Of a stretch of DNA of 64,000 bases, positions 63,568 through 64,000 are shown piece after piece. The stretch is taken from NCBI RefSeq assembly GCF_007992435.1, contig NZ_BKAG01000013.1:1-64000 (forward strand), written 5' to 3'. Positions within the stretch are counted from its first letter, which is position 1. Each line of letters opens with the position of its first letter. The notes under the pieces are model-generated. The model was not told where the DNA came from. It searched no databases and saw only the letters and a list, made by a program, of their open reading frames with translations. Source of the stretch: Prosthecobacter gellanilyticus (GTDB lineage: Bacteria; Verrucomicrobiota; Verrucomicrobiia; Verrucomicrobiales; Verrucomicrobiaceae). Made by a program: the position numbers and the translations under genes.

Positions 63568-63768
63568 ATGGCAAAGGCCTCGAACAAACCCGCTGAAAAA
63601 GCAGCTACACGAGTGGCTCGGACTCCAGTGTCCAAGTTCAACGACCTTTCTTTACAAGCACGTCGGAAGAAGCTCAGGGCATTTTTTGACGCCGCTGAGG
63701 CCAGTTGGGCCGGGAAGCCCGACATCGATGCGACATCTGTCCTGGCGAAAATGCGTCGTGGCTCATGA
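63568..63768 (+). CDS. Probable antitoxin of second toxin-antitoxin pair
   Basis: A 66-residue basic protein, MAKASNKPAEKAATRVARTP..., with a helical C-terminal part (LQARRKKLRAFFDAAEASWAGKPDIDATSVLAKMRRGS). It is followed by a PIN-domain gene with an ATGA overlap, the hallmark of antitoxin-first modules. No strong DNA-binding fold is recognised; the N-terminus may be disordered. Alternative upstream ATGs at 63490 and 63541 would add a tail. Assigned by context rather than family match. Confidence 0.65.
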   Translation: MAKASNKPAEKAATRVARTPVSKFNDLSLQARRKKLRAFFDAAEASWAGKPDIDATSVLAKMRRGS

Positions 63769-64000
63769 AGCATTTTGCGGATGCCAGTTTCTTGATCTCC
63801 TTCTGCGTGCGGGACAAGCATCGGCGCAAGGCACGTGAGTGCTGGGAAAAGCTGGGAACGACCATGTATACGAACCGGCTTGCCTATTTTGAAGCGGAGA
63901 ATGCCATCCGCGTGCTCCGTGTTGGACGCAGCATTACACCCGAGGAAGAGCTCGAGGGACTGGAAAAACTCAAACGAGCCGTGCTCGAAGGATTCGTTGA
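63765..64000 (+). CDS. PIN-domain toxin (partial, cut by window end)
   Basis: Starts with ATG at 63765, overlapping the antitoxin stop by four bases. The first 78 residues read MKHFADASFLISFCVRDKHR..., matching a PIN domain: D6 in FADASFL and the acidic site in RLAYFEAENAI (E47 region). It runs off the right end of the window in frame with no stop. The remaining acidic residues expected near 95 and 115 are not visible. VapC-type ribonuclease is the likely identity. Confidence 0.78.
   Translation, partial: MKHFADASFLISFCVRDKHRRKARECWEKLGTTMYTNRLAYFEAENAIRVLRVGRSITPEEELEGLEKLKRAVLEGFV

Noticed and set aside
1-64000. CRISPR arrays, tRNAs, rRNAs, insertion sequences
   Set aside because: Looked for repeated spacers, tRNA-like cloverleaf ends and transposase genes; none was convincing. 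Absence by eye is not proof, and a tRNA scan would settle it.

Overview
The window is a GC-rich bacterial chromosome segment. Its gene content fits the Verrucomicrobia, close to Prosthecobacter or Verrucomicrobium, which is an inference from the families present: a Tat-exported DUF1501 protein, a ThuA-domain protein, a secreted protein with an LEPR-type N-terminus, a WSLVLQ-type ECF sigma factor, a Hanks kinase with an exported C-terminal domain, giant secreted proteins mixing cytochrome c, Ig and LamG modules, and a periplasmic alpha-2-macroglobulin. No rRNA, tRNA, CRISPR array, transposase or phage gene was recognised.

Layout. 0.1-7.2 kb: dnaA, a ThuA protein, a nitroreductase, a small membrane protein and PEP carboxylase (ppc). 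7.3-16.8 kb: an LEPR/RTX-like surface protein, an orphan DUF1501 protein, a Ser/Thr kinase, a divergent DinB/HxlR pair with an operator-like palindrome, an ECF sigma factor and the potassium transporter kup. 16.9-26.2 kb: an AbrB/PIN toxin-antitoxin pair, a shortened KdpD-like kinase with a KdpE-like regulator, a 1961-residue di-haem peroxidase-like secreted protein and a lipoprotein. 26.4-36.1 kb: an MFS transporter, a four-gene secretin cluster (GspL-, GspM- and GspC/PilP-like proteins plus GspD/PilQ), a DMT-like membrane protein and two TPM-type genes. 36.1-41.8 kb: a minus-strand lipid-modification operon (FAD amine oxidase, DUF1365, cyclopropane synthase, DUF1475, DUF1295, second cyclopropane-synthase-like methyltransferase). 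41.9-47.1 kb: a NuoE-NuoF fusion, mgtE, a GNAT/DUF1275 pair, a hydrolase remnant and a membrane protein. 47.3-49.6 kb: a visibly AT-richer islet carrying a YcaO-family enzyme and a 71-residue ORF. 49.6-64 kb: a di-haem cytochrome c peroxidase, a sugar nucleotidyltransferase, an RlmD-like methyltransferase, a VWA protein, an atypical CDP-alcohol phosphotransferase, ExbD, the alpha-2-macroglobulin and a second toxin-antitoxin pair cut by the window end.

The strongest candidate for something undescribed is the YcaO islet. It sits beside the 3' end of the cytochrome c peroxidase gene. A decayed direct copy of that gene end (terminator plus last codons) lies on the islet's far side, as expected if foreign DNA entered there. 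YcaO enzymes modify peptide backbones using ATP, and the ATP-binding acidic residues appear intact, but no usual partner protein and no convincing precursor peptide is visible.

Other notable structures are an 80-bp hairpin built from 10-bp units between two convergent genes, and a palindromic intergenic repeat at 51829-51979 with a half copy at the left window edge. The phosphotransferase has two of its four catalytic aspartates replaced by asparagine. A potassium-sensor two-component pair lies near kup with no kdpFABC in sight.
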